From: Sphingomonadaceae bacterium OTU29LAMAA1
GTDB lineage: Bacteria; Pseudomonadota; Alphaproteobacteria; Sphingomonadales; Sphingomonadaceae
Assembly (NCBI GenBank): GCA_024072375.1
Contig: CP099617.1
Location: forward strand, 787,001-851,000
Length of the DNA: 64,000 bases
Direction of reading: 5' to 3'
Positions 17,157 through 27,875 of this stretch are shown piece by piece. A program made the translations under genes and the position numbers. Each line of letters begins with the position of its first letter. Position 1 is the stretch's first letter. The notes below the pieces were generated by a model that did not search any database, had not been told where the DNA came from, and saw only the letters and a program-made list of their open reading frames with translations.

Positions 17157-17234
17157 TCAGGGGCAGCTGAAGCACGCACCCACCACCGCGGCGAGTGGGA
17201 TCAACGCGAGGACGACCGGAAAAATCTGCTTCAT
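17157..17234 (-). CDS. candidate 25-residue hydrophobic, lipobox-containing micro-protein
   Basis: An ATG frame encoding 25 residues: MKQIFPVVLALIPLAAVV followed by GACFSCP. It reads as a signal/membrane peptide with a Cys after VVGA, similar in build to entericidin-like lipopeptides but ending only five residues after that Cys. Its ATG overlaps the stop of the micro-ORF upstream (ATGA). No good Shine-Dalgarno of its own, so it would rely on coupling. It ends just before the bidirectional terminator behind rplI. Not recognised as a named family; could be non-coding. Confidence 0.4.
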   Translation of the reverse strand: MKQIFPVVLALIPLAAVVGACFSCP

Positions 17235-17350
17235 GATACGGCAACCCAGAATGATGGTGTCAGAGTCTGAATGCACGCCGACCGCAAAGGTTGCGATTGC
17301 ATGAACGCCGCAGGAACCGGCATCCCAAACCGGCACATCACTTTAGGCAT
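17231..17350 (-). CDS. candidate 39-residue leader micro-ORF
   Basis: Begins ATG with a strong Shine-Dalgarno, GGAGG, at 7 bases spacing. The encoded peptide starts MPKVMCRFGMPVPAAF and ends PSFWVAVS, without recognisable family features. Its TGA overlaps the ATG of the 25-residue hydrophobic frame. A short translated leader coupled to a hydrophobic peptide would explain the arrangement. Alternatively only the structured RNA matters. It follows mutL on the same strand after 139 bases. Confidence 0.4.
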   Translation of the reverse strand: MPKVMCRFGMPVPAAFMQSQPLRSACIQTLTPSFWVAVS

Positions 17351-17357
17351 GACAACA

Positions 17358-17408
17358 CCTCCGCGAAAGCGGCTTTGACAAGGATGTCTGCGACTGTGCT
17401 TGCGGAGG
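17358..17408 (-). promoter_or_regulatory. possible Shine-Dalgarno-sequestering RNA structure
   Basis: On the minus-strand transcript the ribosome binding segment GCGGAGG (17364-17358) is perfectly complementary to CCTCCGC (17408-17402) 37 bases upstream, and partly overlaps a local hairpin CCGC-TTTC-GCGG (17372-17361). The two pairings are mutually exclusive, the layout expected of a thermosensor or RNA switch controlling the micro-ORF. Only complementarity is observed; switching is inferred. Confidence 0.35.
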
Positions 17409-17489
17409 ACTGATCAAAGGGTCCGGCAAGCGGCTTTTTTGCCGCTGCAGACGCGCCCAACTAACGCACCGGGAGCTAGGCCAAGCTGA

Positions 17490-20436
<2,947 letters not shown>

Positions 20437-20486
20437 GCCCGGCGAGCTATACGGCGTAACTTCTCAACAGACGGGGGGACCGGCGC

Positions 20487-21365
20487 ATGGCGCCTGCCCG
20501 CGACCGTCGCACGGGTTTCTCGCGGCGGCGGCAATATTCGACGTTTCTCGGCTACGTACTCGCGGTGGCGGGTGCGGTGGTGGGGGCGGTTTTGCTCGTC
20601 GTCTCGACCTTCAATCCGCCAGCGTTCAGTGCGTTGCGGATGGGTGCCGCCAGCGTCACCACCCCGGTCGCATCGGGCCTCGATGCCGTGTCGGACGCGG
20701 TGATGACGGTGCCGCAGGCGATCGGGACGTGGTTCCGCGTTCATGGTGAGAACGACGATCTGCGCGCCGAGGCGAAGCGGGACCGCGCGTTGCTGACGCG
20801 GGCGCGTACGATTGCCTATGACAATCGCCGGTTGCGCGCCTTGCTGGCCGTGCGGGAGCGCACGCCAGAACCGGTGGTCACGGCGCGGCTGGTCGGATCA
20901 ACTGCGTCGAGCGGTCGCCGCTTCGCCCTGCTCAATGCGGGCCGTTTCCAGGGCGTACGGCCCGGTATGCCCGTACGCGGTCCCAACGGCCTCGTCGGGC
21001 GCGTCCTCGAAACCGGCCCGGTCGCCGCACGTGTGCTGTTGCTGACCGACCCCGAAAGTCTGGTGCCAGTGCGCCGCACCCGCGACGGCCTGCCCGCAAT
21101 CGCTGCCGGGCGCGGCGACGGGCGCATCGACATCCGCTCGGTCAACGCCACCAACGTTCGCTTCGCGCAGGGTGATATGTTCGTCACCTCCGGCACCGGT
21201 GGGCTCTATGCGCCCGGCGTACCGGTCGCACAGGTCGAACGGGGTGGCGCAGACAGCGTCACCGCTATCCCCTTCGCCGCGCCCGACTCGCTCGATTTTG
21301 CGCTGGTCGAGCGCCCGTTCATGCCGATGCCACTCCCGCCCGTACCCCGTCCCGCGGCACCTTGA
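20487..21365 (+). CDS. mreC: rod shape-determining protein MreC
   Basis: Bitopic membrane scaffold connecting MreB with PBP2 in the periplasm. The 292-residue product has one membrane segment (about residues 20-42), a coiled-coil region (about 90-120) and the MreC beta-barrel core (GRFQGVRPGMPVRGPNGLVGRV, TDPESLVPVRR), ending in a Pro-rich tail. Second gene of the shape operon, 50 bases after mreB. Confidence 0.94.
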   Translation: MAPARDRRTGFSRRRQYSTFLGYVLAVAGAVVGAVLLVVSTFNPPAFSALRMGAASVTTPVASGLDAVSDAVMTVPQAIGTWFRVHGENDDLRAEAKRDRALLTRARTIAYDNRRLRALLAVRERTPEPVVTARLVGSTASSGRRFALLNAGRFQGVRPGMPVRGPNGLVGRVLETGPVAARVLLLTDPESLVPVRRTRDGLPAIAAGRGDGRIDIRSVNATNVRFAQGDMFVTSGTGGLYAPGVPVAQVERGGADSVTAIPFAAPDSLDFALVERPFMPMPLPPVPRPAAP

Positions 21366-21369
21366 TACG

Positions 21370-21894
21370 GTGACCCGGAATACGATCGACTATCGGCCGT
21401 TCGAGCCGTCGTTGCCGCCGGGACGGGCCCGCGCCGTGCCATGGTCGACCGTGCTCGGCGGATCCGCGCTCACCGCCGTAGTGCCGGTCGTCGCCAGCCT
21501 GCCGTTGATGCCCCCGCTCGGCCTCATCATGCTGCTGACATGGCGACTGCTTGCGCGTTTCGCACTCCGTCCATGGGCCGCCGCCCCGCTCGGACTGTTC
21601 GACGATCTGGTCAGCGGTCAGCCGTTGGGTTCGGCGGTGCTGCTCTGGTCGCTCTGCTTTATTGCGATCGACCTCACCGAGCAGCGACTGGTTTTTCGCG
21701 ATTTCTGGCAGGACTGGCTGATCGCAAGCGGCGGCATCGCCTTCTGCCTCACGATCGGGCGCTGGATCGCTCTGCCCATCGGCGCGCACGTCGATACCGT
21801 GCTATTGGCGCAGATCATGATCGCGGTGATGCTCTTTCCCCTCTCGGCCCGTCTGGTAGCGTGGATCGATCGCAAACGGGGTCCGGCGCAATGA
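21370..21894 (+). CDS. mreD: rod shape-determining protein MreD
   Basis: Small polytopic inner-membrane protein of the elongasome. The 174-residue frame has about five hydrophobic segments from residue 26 onwards (VLGGSALTAVVPVVASLPL first) and the family's PLGSAVLLWSLCFIAID region. A GTG start 4 bases after the mreC stop is the first usable codon; the open frame upstream lies within mreC. Its TGA overlaps the next ATG (ATGA). Confidence 0.88.
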   Translation: MTRNTIDYRPFEPSLPPGRARAVPWSTVLGGSALTAVVPVVASLPLMPPLGLIMLLTWRLLARFALRPWAAAPLGLFDDLVSGQPLGSAVLLWSLCFIAIDLTEQRLVFRDFWQDWLIASGGIAFCLTIGRWIALPIGAHVDTVLLAQIMIAVMLFPLSARLVAWIDRKRGPAQ

Positions 21895-23990
21895 GGCGTT
21901 CGCCGCGGATCGTTACCGAAGCGATGCAGCAGTACAGCTTTTCGCGGCGCGCCTGGCTGCTCGGCACCGCGCAAGCGGGTATCGGCGTGCTGCTCGCCGG
22001 GCGGATGGGGTGGCTGGCGATCGCGCAGAACGAGAAGTACAATCTCCTCTCCGAAAGCAACCGTGTCAATCTGACGATGATTCCGCCGCGGCGGGGCTGG
22101 ATCGTAGATCGCCACGGCGCGCCGCTCGCCAACAACCGCACCGATTTCCGCGTCGACATCATTCCCGACCGGCTGGAGGGCGGAGACGAGGGCCGCGACC
22201 GCGTGCTCCGGCTGCTCGCGAGCCTCCTCGCGCTGCCGCCCGAAGAGGTCGAACGCATCAAGATCGATATCGAAAGCGCCGCGGGTTTTCAGCCGGTGCA
22301 GGTCGCCGAGAACATCAGTTGGGACAAGTTTGCCGCGGTCAGCCTGCGCCAGCCGGAACTGCCTGGCGTTGCGCCGACCCGCGGTTTCGCGCGTGCCTAT
22401 CCCGCCGGCGCCGCAGTCGCGCATCTGACCGGCTATGTCGGTGCCGCCAACGCCGAACAATATAAGGAAACGCGCGACCCGCTGCTCGTCACGCCTGGTT
22501 TCAAGCTGGGCAAGGACGGGCTGGAAAAGCAGCTGGAAAAGCAGTTGCGCGGGACGGCCGGCGCCAAGCGTGTGGAGGTGACGGCGCGCGGCAAGGTCGT
22601 GGCGGAACTTCCGACCCGTGCCGATGTGCCAGGCAAGACGGCGCGTCTGACCATCGACGCCGGGCTCCAGGAATATGCCGCCAGACGCCTCGGCACAAAT
22701 TCCGGTTCGGCGGTGGTGCTCGACTGCCGCACCGGCGAAATGCTGGCTTCGGTATCGATGCCTGCCTACGATCCCAACAGCTTCTCGGACGGGATCAGCC
22801 ACCTCGAATGGCAGATGCTGTCGGAGGACGATCACGTTCCACTGATGAACAAGGTGACGCAGGGCCTGTATCCGCCCGGATCGACGGTGAAGCCGATGAA
22901 CGGCCTCGCGTTGCTCTCCGCCGGCGTCGGCGCGCACGATCGAATCTTCTGCTCGGGCGCAATGCGGGTCGGCAGCGGCGTCTTCCACTGCCACAAGCGC
23001 GGTGGTCACGGTCCGCTCGACCTGAAGGGGGCGATTGAGCAGAGTTGTGACATCTATTTTTTCGAGATGGTCCGCCGGCTGGGCTACGACAAGATTGCTC
23101 CCACCGCGCGCCTGCTCGGGCTAGGCGAGAAATTCGACCTGCCGCTCGCTACCCAGCGCTACGGTACGGTGCCCGATTCGGCATGGAAGCGGCGTAAGTA
23201 CAAGACGAACTGGACCGTCGCCGACGGCATCAACGCCTCTATCGGCCAGGGTTATGTGCTGACCAACCCGCTACAACTCGCGGTGATGGCGGCACGGCTC
23301 GCATCCGGTCGCGCGCTGCAGCCGAGCCTGCTTGCCAACCGCGTCCATCTCGACGCACCCGCCCTCCCGGTGGCGTCCGAACACCTCGCGATCGTCCGCG
23401 ACGCGATGTACGGCGTCGTCAATCAGGGTGGTACCGGCGGGGCCGCCCGCCTGCTGATCCCCGGCGTGAGCCTCGCCGCCAAGACGGGGACGGCCCAGGT
23501 CCGGCGCATCACCATGGCGGAACGGCGGAGCACCGGCGTGCTCAAGAACGGCCAACTGCCCTTCAAGCTGCGCGATCACGCGCTGTTCGTCTGCTTCGCA
23601 CCCGCCGACAACCCGCGCTACGCCGCGGCCGTCGTGCTCGAACACAACGGCCATACCGTCCGCAACCTCGACACACCGATGATCGGCCGCGACATCATGA
23701 CCTGGCTGTTCGATCGCGATCGCGCGATGAAGAGCCTCGCCGAGGTCGAACCGAGCTGGGGCGGCGACATCGCGACGCGGATGAACGCACAGGCCGCCGC
23801 CTATCGCGCCGCCCAGTCGCCACCACCCGCCGCCAACGCGACGAAGACGGACGCCACCGTCCCCAGCGATTCGGACGCGGTGGAAGCCGCGACGGACCTC
23901 GCCAACCGGACGCAGGCGGCGCTCGCCCCCGAAAGCCCCTTCGGCAACAGCGTCGCCGAGGATGGCTCCACCGAACGGACCGAACCATGA
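21891..23990 (+). CDS. mrdA: penicillin-binding protein 2 (peptidoglycan transpeptidase)
   Basis: Class B transpeptidase of lateral wall growth, partner of RodA. The 699-residue product has an N-terminal membrane anchor (about 25-45), the pedestal with PPRRGWIVDRHGAPLANN, and the penicillin-binding motifs: nucleophile STVK in YPPGSTVKPM, SCD and KTGTAQVR. A C-terminal Ala/Thr-rich tail of about 60 residues is extra relative to the enterobacterial enzyme. Overlaps mreD and rodA by ATGA junctions, indicating tight coupling. Confidence 0.95.
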   Translation: MRRSPRIVTEAMQQYSFSRRAWLLGTAQAGIGVLLAGRMGWLAIAQNEKYNLLSESNRVNLTMIPPRRGWIVDRHGAPLANNRTDFRVDIIPDRLEGGDEGRDRVLRLLASLLALPPEEVERIKIDIESAAGFQPVQVAENISWDKFAAVSLRQPELPGVAPTRGFARAYPAGAAVAHLTGYVGAANAEQYKETRDPLLVTPGFKLGKDGLEKQLEKQLRGTAGAKRVEVTARGKVVAELPTRADVPGKTARLTIDAGLQEYAARRLGTNSGSAVVLDCRTGEMLASVSMPAYDPNSFSDGISHLEWQMLSEDDHVPLMNKVTQGLYPPGSTVKPMNGLALLSAGVGAHDRIFCSGAMRVGSGVFHCHKRGGHGPLDLKGAIEQSCDIYFFEMVRRLGYDKIAPTARLLGLGEKFDLPLATQRYGTVPDSAWKRRKYKTNWTVADGINASIGQGYVLTNPLQLAVMAARLASGRALQPSLLANRVHLDAPALPVASEHLAIVRDAMYGVVNQGGTGGAARLLIPGVSLAAKTGTAQVRRITMAERRSTGVLKNGQLPFKLRDHALFVCFAPADNPRYAAAVVLEHNGHTVRNLDTPMIGRDIMTWLFDRDRAMKSLAEVEPSWGGDIATRMNAQAAAYRAAQSPPPAANATKTDATVPSDSDAVEAATDLANRTQAALAPESPFGNSVAEDGSTERTEP

Positions 23991-25096
23991 ACCGCGGCGG
24001 CTTCATCCCCGATCCCATCGCCCGGCTTCCCTGGCGGGTAATCCTGCTGGTCGTCCTGATCGGCGGTTTCGGACAGGTCGTGCTCTATTCGGCCGCTGGC
24101 GGCTCGCTGAGGCCGTGGGCGTTGTCGCAGGGCATCCGCTTCTTCGTGCTGCTCGCCGCCGCGCTGGGCCTGTCCTACGTGCCCGAAAGGACATGGCGAT
24201 CGGCGGCGTTGCCGGCCTATGTCATCATCGTCATTGCCCTCGTGCTGGTCGAGCTCGTCGGAGCCGTCCGCGGCGGCAGCCAGCGCTGGCTCGATGTCGG
24301 CATCCGCCTGCAACCGTCCGAATTCATGAAGCCCGCGATCGTGCTCGCCTGCGCGCGCTTCTACGACATGCTCCCGCCGAACGAGACGCGGCGCTTCGGC
24401 GCGATCTGGCCAGCGGCGCTGCTGATCGGAATCCCGGCGCTGCTGATCATGAAACAACCCGACCTCGGCACTGCGCTGATGGTCTGTGGCGGCGGCGTCG
24501 TGGTGATGTTCCTCGCCGGCGTGCCATTGCGGCTGTTCATCGGCGGCGCGCTCAGCCTCGCCATCGCCGTACCAATCGCGTTCAACTTCCTGCTGCACGA
24601 CTATCAGCGCAATCGGGTACTCATCTTCCTCGATCCCGAAAGCGATCCACTCGGAACCGGCTACCATATCAGCCAGTCGAAGATCGCGATCGGCTCCGGC
24701 GGGCTGTGGGGCAAGGGGTTCCTCAACGGCACGCAGAGCCATCTCGACTATCTGCCCGAAGGTCACACCGACTTCGTCTTCGCGACCATGGCCGAGGAAT
24801 GGGGCCTGATCGGCGGCTGCCTGTTGATCCTGGCGTTCCTGCTGGTGATTCGCTGGGGCATCAACGTCGGCCAGCAGGCGACCAGCCGTTTCGCGCGCCT
24901 GACGGCCGCAGGGCTGGCGACGACGATATTCTTCTACGTCGCGATCAATCTCTCGATGGTCATGGGCCTGGCTCCCGTCGTCGGCATCCCCTTGCCGCTC
25001 GTCAGTTTCGGCAGTTCCGCCCAGATGACGGTGTTGCTGTGCCTCGGCATCCTGATGTCGATCGACCGCCAGAACCGCCGCACCGTCCGCTGGTGA
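23987..25096 (+). CDS. rodA: rod shape-determining protein RodA (SEDS glycosyltransferase)
   Basis: SEDS-family peptidoglycan polymerase working with PBP2. The 369-residue polytopic protein has about ten membrane segments and family motifs GSQRWLDVG, KQPDLGTA, and FVFATMAEEWGLIGG. ATG overlaps the PBP2 stop. Last gene of the shape operon; tRNA-Lys follows 114 bases later. Confidence 0.95.
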   Translation: MNRGGFIPDPIARLPWRVILLVVLIGGFGQVVLYSAAGGSLRPWALSQGIRFFVLLAAALGLSYVPERTWRSAALPAYVIIVIALVLVELVGAVRGGSQRWLDVGIRLQPSEFMKPAIVLACARFYDMLPPNETRRFGAIWPAALLIGIPALLIMKQPDLGTALMVCGGGVVVMFLAGVPLRLFIGGALSLAIAVPIAFNFLLHDYQRNRVLIFLDPESDPLGTGYHISQSKIAIGSGGLWGKGFLNGTQSHLDYLPEGHTDFVFATMAEEWGLIGGCLLILAFLLVIRWGINVGQQATSRFARLTAAGLATTIFFYVAINLSMVMGLAPVVGIPLPLVSFGSSAQMTVLLCLGILMSIDRQNRRTVRW

Positions 25097-25210
25097 TGAA
25101 AAATTTCGCCGCAGTGCGAAAAAGGGTTTGCACGATCCGAAACCACTGCTAATTGGCCGCCTCCCGACGGGGCCGGCGCCTCTCCAAAGCGCCACTTACA
25201 GGCCGGTCAT

Positions 25211-25286
<76 letters not shown>

Positions 25287-25399
25287 CCCTCCAGGGCGAT
25301 AACAAGCACTTAGCAGCCCCCGCGCGGCCACGGCATGAGGTCACCAGCGTGCCCATAAGCCAATCGTAAGTGCCAGCTAGGGTGGCACCCGATGCGCCG

Positions 25400-25867
25400 C
25401 TAGAACTGCCAGCCCTCGCGTTCCATGAAGGCCTCCAGCGAGAGGCATTCCACGCCGAAGTGGTCGCAGATGTTCGGGATCTTGGCGCCGTGCTCCTTGA
25501 ACTGCTCCATGGTGACCACGCACCGCCCCTCTGTGGCAGCCTTGGCGATCACGAAGGGGTCAGCGTTACGGCCGCCCTTCAAAAGCTTCCGCTGTTCGAT
25601 GTTCTGCTGGAAGTGCACGACGCCGTATATCTGCCCTACGAACCCACCCTCGGCGGCACCCGGGATGTGGAAGAACTCCTCGCGCTCTCCCGCCCAGTCG
25701 CGGAGGGTCTCGACTGGACCGTCGACGCACTCGCGGCGCACCTCCCGCGTGGAGATGATGCGCCCATCCGCCACAAGCCCATCGAAGCGGTCCCACAGGG
25801 TCGGGAAGCGGCGTCGGTAGTAGTTCTTGAACAGCGTCGAGAGGGGTGAGGTGTCGAACACATACAT
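25400..25867 (-). CDS. DUF4411 PIN-like protein, probable toxin of a toxin-antitoxin pair
   Basis: A 155-residue protein starting MYVFDTSPLSTLF, a PIN-domain N-terminus with its first acidic residue at Asp5. Further candidate metal-binding acids lie in REVRREC and GRNADPFVIAKA, followed by VVTMEQF; this order matches DUF4411/PIN-like proteins, presumed RNases. The ATG overlaps the stop of the preceding XRE/ImmA-IrrE gene (TGATG), so the two are translated together. I infer toxin function from PIN similarity and pairing with a regulator; an alternative is an RNA-processing enzyme of a defence islet. Confidence 0.75.
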   Translation of the reverse strand: MYVFDTSPLSTLFKNYYRRRFPTLWDRFDGLVADGRIISTREVRRECVDGPVETLRDWAGEREEFFHIPGAAEGGFVGQIYGVVHFQQNIEQRKLLKGGRNADPFVIAKAATEGRCVVTMEQFKEHGAKIPNICDHFGVECLSLEAFMEREGWQF

Positions 25868-27006
25868 CAAGCAGCCCCCCGGCTAAAATACTCCTCGAGC
25901 GCCCCTACGTGGCGCGGCTTTGTGTCGAGGAAGTCGGCCAGCTGCCCCTCATCGATCCTGTTCTGATGGTACTGCGAAAGCGCCAGCGCCACGTACTCCC
26001 GGCCGAGATACGCGAGCTTGGTCCAGTACGGGTTGCCGCCCGGCGTGCGCTCGCCCTGGCGCTGAGCATTCCACCGTTCCACGGCTCGGTCGTACTGGTT
26101 CTGGGCGATCCTCCCGTGGTCGAGCAGGCGGCGGAAGACTACCTCCCTGCTGACGTGGAACTGCGCAGCCAGCGCCTCCGCGGTCGCCTCGGTTGCCTGC
26201 CGACCTGCCATCGCACGCTGGAAAGCGTCCTCCGGCATGAGCACGTGAGCCGCGAAGCTGTTGCAGATCACCTCGATCTGCCGAGCGTCGCCCGCGAGGC
26301 GCTCAACGTAACCGTCGCGAACCTTGTCGATGCCGCTGGTGTGGAAAACGAGGTGCGCCAACTCGTGGAAGTAGGTGAAAATCTGCCGCGTCTTCGTCGA
26401 GCTGTTGTTCGCGTAGATAATCGGGAACTCGTCGTCGTAGAGGCAGAACCCAGAGAAGTCCTCCGCTCGGAACGCGTCCTTGAAGACGAACACGCCGACG
26501 TTGAGCAGCGCGGTCCGCCACTCCTTCAACGCCGCGTCATCACCACGCCATGTCTGTTGCTGCTCGACGGACACACCGATGTACTCCCGCACCGTGGCCG
26601 CCATCGCGGCCATGTCCACGTCGGGTGCGAATTGCAGGTCTCGCGTGATGAGGCGGTCGGCAGGGTTCCTCCCCTGGGTAAGCTCCGCCAGGTTGATCTG
26701 CATGGCTTTGGCCTTGCGCATCAACATGCGGACCCGGCTCGGCAGGCGCTCCAGCTCGGCCTCCGGCAGCGTGCGGAACGTCTCATTAATCGAGGGCACG
26801 TCAGGCGGATCAGGGAAGAAGAAGACCGCAATCGGCACCTTAAGCGTGTCCGATAGCTGCTCAAGCTGCGGGTACGTAGGCGCGGACGCGCCCGCTTCCC
26901 AGTCGGCTATGCGCCTGAACTTCTGCGCGGCCTCGTCACGGCTCAGCCCCGCCCGTTGGCGTGCCCACACGAGTAGGGCTGGGTTGATGGGAATCTGCTC
27001 GACCAT
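25867..27006 (-). CDS. XRE-type regulator fused to ImmA/IrrE metallopeptidase
   Basis: A 379-residue two-domain protein. The N-terminal XRE helix-turn-helix (about residues 10-65: LLVWARQRAGLSRDEAAQKF) is followed by FFFPDPP and a central zinc-peptidase domain with HELAH in YFHELAHLVFH (about residue 178). ImmA/IrrE proteases cleave XRE repressors in mobile elements or regulators such as DdrO. Here repressor and protease are one chain, as in COG2856-type antitoxin candidates. Start placed at MVEQIPINPALL; the open frame continues 31 codons without similarity. No strong Shine-Dalgarno. Confidence 0.85.
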   Translation of the reverse strand: MVEQIPINPALLVWARQRAGLSRDEAAQKFRRIADWEAGASAPTYPQLEQLSDTLKVPIAVFFFPDPPDVPSINETFRTLPEAELERLPSRVRMLMRKAKAMQINLAELTQGRNPADRLITRDLQFAPDVDMAAMAATVREYIGVSVEQQQTWRGDDAALKEWRTALLNVGVFVFKDAFRAEDFSGFCLYDDEFPIIYANNSSTKTRQIFTYFHELAHLVFHTSGIDKVRDGYVERLAGDARQIEVICNSFAAHVLMPEDAFQRAMAGRQATEATAEALAAQFHVSREVVFRRLLDHGRIAQNQYDRAVERWNAQRQGERTPGGNPYWTKLAYLGREYVALALSQYHQNRIDEGQLADFLDTKPRHVGALEEYFSRGAA

Positions 27007-27202
27007 TGCGCCGGGGGTTATAGCCGAGGGCTGCATTCTTCCTATGCCAAAGATCGCGGCACTTACTCGACACTTACGCGTGGTAAGCAGGCCTCGCATC
27101 CGTTGTGCGAGACCTACGGTTTAGCGCCGCCATCCTCCTGATTAGATGTCTGAAGGTCGGCTGCGGCGGGCGGGGCCGGTTGCCGACTGGCTCCGACGCA
27201 CG

Positions 27203-27337
27203 TCACTTGTTCTTGTCGGGCCGCTGCGACAGGACAGACCCTGCCGCGGTAGTCGAGTCCTTGCCGGTGCGGCCATTCCGGAGGACGTTGTAGGCAGCCT
27301 TGCCGGCCTCCTCGTTCGTGTGCTCGTTTTTTGCCAT
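27203..27337 (-). CDS. 44-residue basic small protein of the islet
   Basis: A short frame beginning MAKNEHTNEEAGKAAYNVLR and ending SQRPDKNK, preceded by GGAG at 8 bases spacing. It resembles, from memory of such proteins, small hydrophilic Lys/Ala/Thr-rich proteins found beside accessory genes in proteobacteria, but I cannot name a family or function. Same strand as and 196 bases upstream of the XRE/ImmA-IrrE gene; it could be an additional component of that islet. Composition (repeated K, T, S, A residues, no hydrophobic segment) suggests a soluble helical peptide. Confidence 0.6.
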   Translation of the reverse strand: MAKNEHTNEEAGKAAYNVLRNGRTGKDSTTAAGSVLSQRPDKNK

Positions 27338-27721
27338 CGTTCAGGCTCCAAGCTCACACAATCTGGTGGTGCAAGACCGAGAACAGTCCTCAGTTGATTA
27401 GTTCCCGTCCTGTTCTGGTTTATCGCTGCAACAGCGCCCGGACCCTAGGAGTGCGGGTGCGGGGATTGTCGCGTCGGTAGCGTTCGCCGCTGAGCCGTCC
27501 GCTGGCCCATGCCCCCCGGACGGCTGTCCCTAGTGACAACATGGTTGATACTGACACCGGGACCTATTCATTCAACGCGATAAATTTCTCCCGCATTTCA
27601 CTGAGGAGCGCCAATGTGTTCGGCTACAACAGCGCCGCGCAGTTCGCGCGGCCAACTCCGACACCGACCGGCAGCGTCACTGATGGCTATATCGGAAACG
27701 CCGTCGTCGGCGCGGTAGACC
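27338..27721. other. gene-poor end of the tRNA islet
   Basis: No convincing gene. It holds an inverted repeat at 27493-27525 and a plus-strand frame from 27541 whose last 41 bases run antisense through tRNA-Glu; the interior (e.g. NVFGYNSAAQF) looks protein-like, so it may be a gene fragment cut at the tRNA boundary. A second frame at 27614 has a good GAGGAG ribosome binding site but encodes only 34 unremarkable residues. I found no repeat of the tRNA-Lys 3' end. Confidence 0.4.
27493..27525. terminator. inverted repeat in the islet
   Basis: AGCCGTCCG (27493-27501) pairs perfectly with CGGACGGCT (27517-27525) around a C-rich loop. No T-run, so either a Rho-independent-like hairpin without tail or an element end. 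Confidence 0.35.
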
Positions 27722-27796
27722 TGGTGACCCCTACGAGAATCGAACTCGTGCTTACGCCGTGAGAGGGCGTCGTCCTAACCGCTAGACGAAGGGGCC
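27722..27796 (-). tRNA. tRNA-Glu(CTC)
   Basis: The 75-base cloverleaf starts GGCCCCTTCGTCTAGCGG; anticodon arm ACGCC-CTCTCAC-GGCGT gives anticodon CTC; T-arm ACGAG-TTCGATT-CTCGT; CCA is encoded. Lies 79 bases downstream of the DAHP synthase gene on the same strand; its 3' end faces the islet and, across it, the 3' end of tRNA-Lys. Confidence 0.95.
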
Positions 27797-27832
27797 ATGT
27801 CCGGTGGAGGGGCGCATTTAGTCCGGGGGCCG

Positions 27833-27864
27833 GGGGGCGTCAAGCATGATTGCCGGACGCCCCC
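27833..27864. terminator. hairpin between aroG and tRNA-Glu
   Basis: GGGGGCGTC (27833-27841) pairs with GACGCCCCC (27856-27864), followed on the plus strand by GCTTTT. The T-run orientation fits plus-strand transcription coming out of the islet; on the minus strand it separates aroG from tRNA-Glu as a plain hairpin. Confidence 0.45.
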
Positions 27865-27875
27865 GCTTTTGTCAC

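Noticed and set aside
27614..27718. 34-codon frame with a good GAGGAG ribosome binding site
   Set aside because: Encodes an unremarkable Arg/Ser/Ala-rich peptide in a frame overlapping a more protein-like one; not supportable as a gene.
25287..27721. Direct repeat of a tRNA 3' end as att site of the islet
   Set aside because: I looked for copies of the tRNA-Lys and tRNA-Glu 3' ends within the islet and saw none.
27541..27762. 73-codon frame in the tRNA islet
   Set aside because: Its last 41 bases are antisense to tRNA-Glu and it has no ribosome binding site; at best a gene fragment, mentioned only in the gap entry.
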